Positions 6,633 through 8,581 of a stretch of 8,581 nt of DNA are shown here, one piece after another. The notes beneath the pieces are model-generated. The model did no database searches and was not told where the DNA came from. It saw nothing but the letters and a program-made list of their open reading frames with translations. Every line of letters begins with the position of its first letter. Position 1 is the first letter of the stretch. The position numbers were made by a program, and so were the translations under genes. The stretch spans positions 1-8,581 of the forward strand of contig CAUTUX010000030.1 in NCBI GenBank assembly GCA_963542015.1, in the 5' to 3' direction. Origin of the DNA: CAUTUX01 sp963542015 (GTDB lineage Bacteria; Bacillota; Clostridia; Christensenellales; CAG-917).

Positions 6633-6654
6633 GTGCTAAGTTTGCAATAAGCAC
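6633..6654 (+). promoter_or_regulatory. Small hairpin just before the ribosome site of the Fic-like gene
   Basis: GTGCT (6633-6637) pairs with AGCAC (6650-6654) around a 12-base loop, a few bases before the ribosome site GGAGA (6661-6665). It could be a weak RNA hairpin affecting translation or part of an operator. Five pairs only, so it is a suggestion. Confidence 0.25.
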
Positions 6655-6670
6655 AATATAGGAGAACATA

Positions 6671-7366
6671 ATGTACATTGAAGACAAATATAATATGACA
6701 AAAGATGAAAATATATTTTTAGCTAAAAGGAATATAGTTGGTAGTATATATAATAGCGTTAAACTTGAGGGACTAGATATTACATTTCCTGAGACATATG
6801 CTATTTATTATAAGGCACGATTAGAGAAAGTAAATATTGCGGATGTTAATACCGTTTTAAATTTAAAACACGCATGGAAATACATTCTATGTAATATTGA
6901 TAAGCCAATAACTTTAGAGTATATATTGGATGTTCATAATGAAGTTTCAAAAGACGAGGCTCTCACTTGGGGGGTGCTGAGAAATGGTAGAGTAGGTATT
7001 AGTGGAACTGACTATAGACCTCCAATACCTATCAAAGAAGAAGTGATAGAGAAACTAAAAGAATTTGAACGAATTCCAGGGTGTACTGAGCGATCAGTAG
7101 AGAGAATGCTTTGGATGATGAAAAAGCAACTTTTTTGGGATGGCAATAAGCGAACGGCTATGTTAATAGCGAATAAAGATATGATTTCACACGGGAAAGG
7201 TATTATTACGATTCCAGAGAAAGATATTGAGTTGTTTGGACAGTTGCTTAGTAAATTTTACAGCTATGATGAAAAGGATGATTTGAAAGCTTTTATATTT
7301 GAAAAAGGGATAGACGGAATCGTTTTTGATAAAGAAGTTTCACGCGAAGAGCCAGTTTTAGAATAG
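6671..7366 (+). CDS. Fic/Doc-fold protein with Gln in place of the catalytic His
   Basis: Fic proteins transfer AMP or other phosphate-containing groups to hydroxyl side chains of target proteins. The active-site helix normally reads HxFxDGNKR or HPFxxGNGR. In this 231-residue protein the motif is QLFWDGNKRTA (153-163): everything is present except the first His, which is Gln (CAA at 7127-7129, one base from a His codon). The His is the catalytic base in known Fic enzymes, so classical AMP transfer is probably lost or altered. The target-docking flap appears as RVGISGTDYRPP (107-118). Near the N-terminus SVKLEG (29-34) fits the inhibitory motif [S/T]xxxE[G/N] of class II (self-inhibited) Fic proteins. 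The start at ATG 6671 has GGAGA five bases upstream. It is separated from the AAA+/radical SAM operon by 175 bases and probably has its own control. Whether Gln marks an established subfamily cannot be judged here. Confidence 0.88.
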   Translation: MYIEDKYNMTKDENIFLAKRNIVGSIYNSVKLEGLDITFPETYAIYYKARLEKVNIADVNTVLNLKHAWKYILCNIDKPITLEYILDVHNEVSKDEALTWGVLRNGRVGISGTDYRPPIPIKEEVIEKLKEFERIPGCTERSVERMLWMMKKQLFWDGNKRTAMLIANKDMISHGKGIITIPEKDIELFGQLLSKFYSYDEKDDLKAFIFEKGIDGIVFDKEVSREEPVLE

Positions 7367-7390
7367 GAAATTGAATTAAAGGTTACGTAG

Positions 7391-7543
7391 CTATTTTCAT
7401 TTATAAAAACATATTATTCCAATAATGTACAATCAGCAATTGATAGGCTTCAAGGTTTTTTTAATTTTTATTTTAATTTTATTTGTTTAAATCAAATAAA
7501 GGCTGGGGACATTGTTGTAATCGTTGAGCCAGCGGGAATGTAA
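7391..7543 (+). pseudogene. Possible remnant of a small protein gene
   Basis: The frame between TAG (7388-7390) and TAA (7541-7543) contains YYSNNVQSAIDRLQ, which looks like a helix start, then a Phe/Asn/Ile run from AT-rich DNA, and KAGDIVVIVEPAGM at the end, which looks like a beta-strand of a real protein. No start codon is available in frame and no family is recognised. It may be what is left of a small gene whose middle has decayed. Confidence is low because AT-rich DNA often leaves open frames. Confidence 0.25.
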
Positions 7544-7695
7544 AAAATCTTGTGTAAATAGAATTTATTAGATGTAAAAAATTTACTAGAAACTATTTTG
7601 TATATATGAATTCAGCAAAAGTAGAAATGAATTGTGCTGAAGAGTATTTAGAATTGACTGAATACGAAAATCATATTTATTTTTAATTATTTTGT

Positions 7696-7703
7696 AGGAG
7701 AGG
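7696..7703 (+). promoter_or_regulatory. Ribosome binding site of the zinc-ribbon gene
   Basis: The purine-rich GTAGGAGAGGG around 7694-7704 contains a strong Shine-Dalgarno core a few bases before ATG 7708 and supports this start. Confidence 0.75.
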
Positions 7704-7707
7704 GTAA

Positions 7708-8143
7708 ATGAAGTGTTTAAATTGTGGTAGTATAGAAATGTTTTATGTATCAATGTCGCAATATTTTCGTCACTATGAGTGCGGGGGAGTAACAACAAAT
7801 CCAATTGAGAGCATTCGTTCGGTTGCATGTGCTAGTTGTGGTCATGTTGAGCTTTTCTCATCAGAAGAAATGATTGCAAGCTACAAAGAACGAAAGAGAA
7901 AAAATGAAATAGTAGAAAAACAAAGAAAAGAAATCGAAGAGGAACAAAAGCCAATAAGATTAGAAGTTGATAAATTAAAAATAGAGATTCTAGAATTAAA
8001 AAAATTTGTCGAAGATGATAATAATACTGTAAAACAAGTAAAAGAGGGAAAAGAAAAAAGAAGAGGAGTTAGAACGCAAATTAGCAATGCTGGAGTCTAA
8101 TTTAAAAGATCTTGATTATAAAATTGCGAAAATAATGTCTTGA
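7708..8143 (+). pseudogene. Zinc-ribbon/coiled-coil protein gene interrupted by a single-base frameshift
   Basis: The frame opens at ATG 7708 after a strong ribosome site (GGAGAGGG). Its first 50 residues carry Cys pairs C3/C6 and C41/C44, a likely zinc ribbon, with another Cys at 25. From about residue 55 the protein is a long charged helix (KERKRKNEIVEKQRKEIEEE and on), clearly coiled coil. In frame it stops at 8098-8100 after an uncharacteristic tail (RRGVRTQISNAGV). In the next frame the coiled coil continues as EEELERKLAMLESNLKDLDY and ends at TGA 8141-8143. Removing one A from the A6 run at 8054-8059 joins the two into a 144-residue protein. The gene is thus either recently broken, mis-sequenced in a homopolymer, or rescued by slippage. 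A 130-residue shortened product is possible. Function unknown: zinc ribbon plus coiled coil suggests a nucleic-acid- or protein-binding role. Confidence 0.7.
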
Positions 8144-8207
8144 TACCGTCCGACATTATTGTTATTAAGTCTTTACAAATTTGTTAAGGCGGTGTTAATG
8201 TTAATTA

Positions 8208-8405
8208 ATGAAATGGGAATATAAAACAATCAATATAATGCCACCACTTAAGTTTACAAGCAAAGGTCTAGAAAAAGCTATGATGCCATTACTAAATGAG
8301 GAATTACATATGGCTGGCGAAGAAGGATGGGAATTAGTTACAGTAGCTCCATATGATATGGGTACTAAGTTCGTTCTATCTTTCAAGAGACCTAAAGAAG
8401 AATAA
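8208..8405 (+). CDS. Small DUF4177-like protein
   Basis: This 65-residue protein begins MKWEYKTINI, has EEGWELVTVAP in the middle (about 38-48) and ends in a strand FVLSFKRPK. That layout (WEYK, then a helix with LN or LL, then GxEGWELV, then a strand ending in FKR) is characteristic of DUF4177, a small cytoplasmic alpha/beta domain of unknown function common in Firmicutes and their mobile elements. An in-frame TAA at 8202-8204 makes ATG 8208 the only sensible start. The nearest Shine-Dalgarno-like sequence (AAGGCGG, 8186-8192) is 15 bases away, unusually far. An overlapping 8-codon frame from ATG 8198 has the better spacing. The gene lies between the broken zinc-ribbon gene and RhuM, all on the plus strand. 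Confidence 0.85.
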   Translation: MKWEYKTINIMPPLKFTSKGLEKAMMPLLNEELHMAGEEGWELVTVAPYDMGTKFVLSFKRPKEE

Positions 8406-8433
8406 AAATGTGATAAAAAACTGATCGGATAGT

Positions 8434-8440
8434 AAGGGAG
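8434..8440 (+). promoter_or_regulatory. Ribosome binding site of the RhuM-family gene
   Basis: AAGGGAG lies seven bases before ATG 8448, supporting that start at the window edge. Confidence 0.7.
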
Positions 8441-8447
8441 CTTGTAG

Positions 8448-8581
8448 ATGAGTAATATAAAAGATAAAAGTTTAATGATAAGATCATCGGCGGCAGAATA
8501 TCTGACATTTTTAACAGCAACTGGAAAGAGTGATGTTAATGCCATTTATGCTGACGAAAATGTTTGGATAACTCAAAAAAT
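8448..8581 (+). CDS. rhuM: RhuM-family protein, N-terminal part (runs off the window)
   Basis: Only the first 44 codons are in the window and the frame is open to the edge. The sequence reads IRSSAAEYLTF, then GKSDVNAIYADENVWITQK, which is the typical N-terminus of RhuM-family proteins (IRSSxAEFL, then YEDExxWLTQK leading into a helix-turn-helix-like region). RhuM was named from Salmonella pathogenicity island 3. Its biochemical role is not established, and members are frequent in mobile islands and beside restriction-modification genes. The start is well supported by the ribosome site at 8434-8440. It supports reading this end of the window as accessory DNA. Whether the gene is intact beyond the edge cannot be seen. 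Confidence 0.85.
   Translation, partial: MSNIKDKSLMIRSSAAEYLTFLTATGKSDVNAIYADENVWITQK

Larger units (their letters stand above)
7367..7707. other. Gene-poor stretch with decayed reading frames
   Basis: No intact gene is supported here. An open frame from 7391 to the TAA at 7541-7543 has protein-like pieces but no ATG, GTG or TTG start. A 26-codon frame (ATG 7606 to TAA 7684-7686) is acidic (EEYLELTEYENH) but lacks a ribosome site. An AT-rich run at 7455-7490 separates the parts. No convincing rho-independent terminator is seen after the Fic-like gene. The strong ribosome site at 7696-7703 belongs to the next gene. Confidence 0.5.

Noticed and set aside
7502..7533. GCTGG/CCAGC inverted repeat as a terminator of the Fic-like gene
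   Set aside because: The loop is 22 bases, the stem only 5 pairs, and no T run follows, so it does not fit a rho-independent terminator.
8041..8065. Programmed -1 frameshift site in the zinc-ribbon gene
   Set aside because: The continuing frame requires +1 or -2, not -1, and no stimulatory hairpin is evident.
8201..8545. 114-codon minus-strand open frame across the DUF4177-like and RhuM starts
   Set aside because: It is antisense to two genes with recognisable family patterns, and no family features are seen in its own sequence.

Overview
The window is AT-rich DNA with strong Shine-Dalgarno sites (AAAGGAGG, AAGGAG, GGAGA), occasional GTG and TTG starts, and a single-chain (alpha2-type) glycyl-tRNA synthetase. 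This fits a low-GC Firmicute, most likely a clostridium or relative. The assignment rests on style and gene content only, because nothing here is a species marker.

Layout. Positions 1-692 hold no intact gene. They contain the 3' remnant of a winged-helix protein (110-282), a degenerate 11/12-bp tandem repeat (484-553) that looks like a decayed low-complexity reading frame, and a good promoter (657-685). That promoter ends so close to the next ATG that the four-helix membrane protein at 693-1292 is probably read from a leaderless mRNA. On the minus strand is glycyl-tRNA synthetase (1289-2674), whose stop codon overlaps the stop of the membrane gene. Past a divergent 223-bp gap comes a tight plus-strand operon: a helical/coiled-coil protein with a compact C-terminal module (2898-4022), a ClpB-D2-like AAA+ unfoldase with a degenerate first half and an Asp/Tyr-rich linker (4035-5960), and an NrdG-like radical SAM protein with a TTG start inside the AAA+ gene (5947-6495). 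After it come a Fic/Doc-fold protein in which the catalytic His is Gln (6671-7366), about 340 bp with decayed reading frames, a zinc-ribbon/coiled-coil gene broken by a single-base frameshift (7708-8143), a DUF4177-like small protein (8208-8405), and the first 44 codons of a RhuM-family gene running off the right edge (8448-8581).

How it fits together. glyQS is the only clear housekeeping gene. The rest looks like an accessory region: gene remnants, a frameshifted gene, an altered Fic protein and RhuM, a family known from pathogenicity islands and restriction-modification loci. The most interesting unit is the operon at 2898-6495. A threading AAA+ motor with intact Walker A, Walker B, GYVG pore loop, arginine finger and sensor 2 is joined, apparently by translational coupling, to a radical SAM activase-like protein that has no glycyl-radical enzyme beside it. 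A dedicated helical partner is encoded first. A reasonable inference is one complex in which the AAA+ motor remodels a protein substrate and the radical SAM protein modifies or activates it. Neither the substrate nor the biological role can be read from this sequence.
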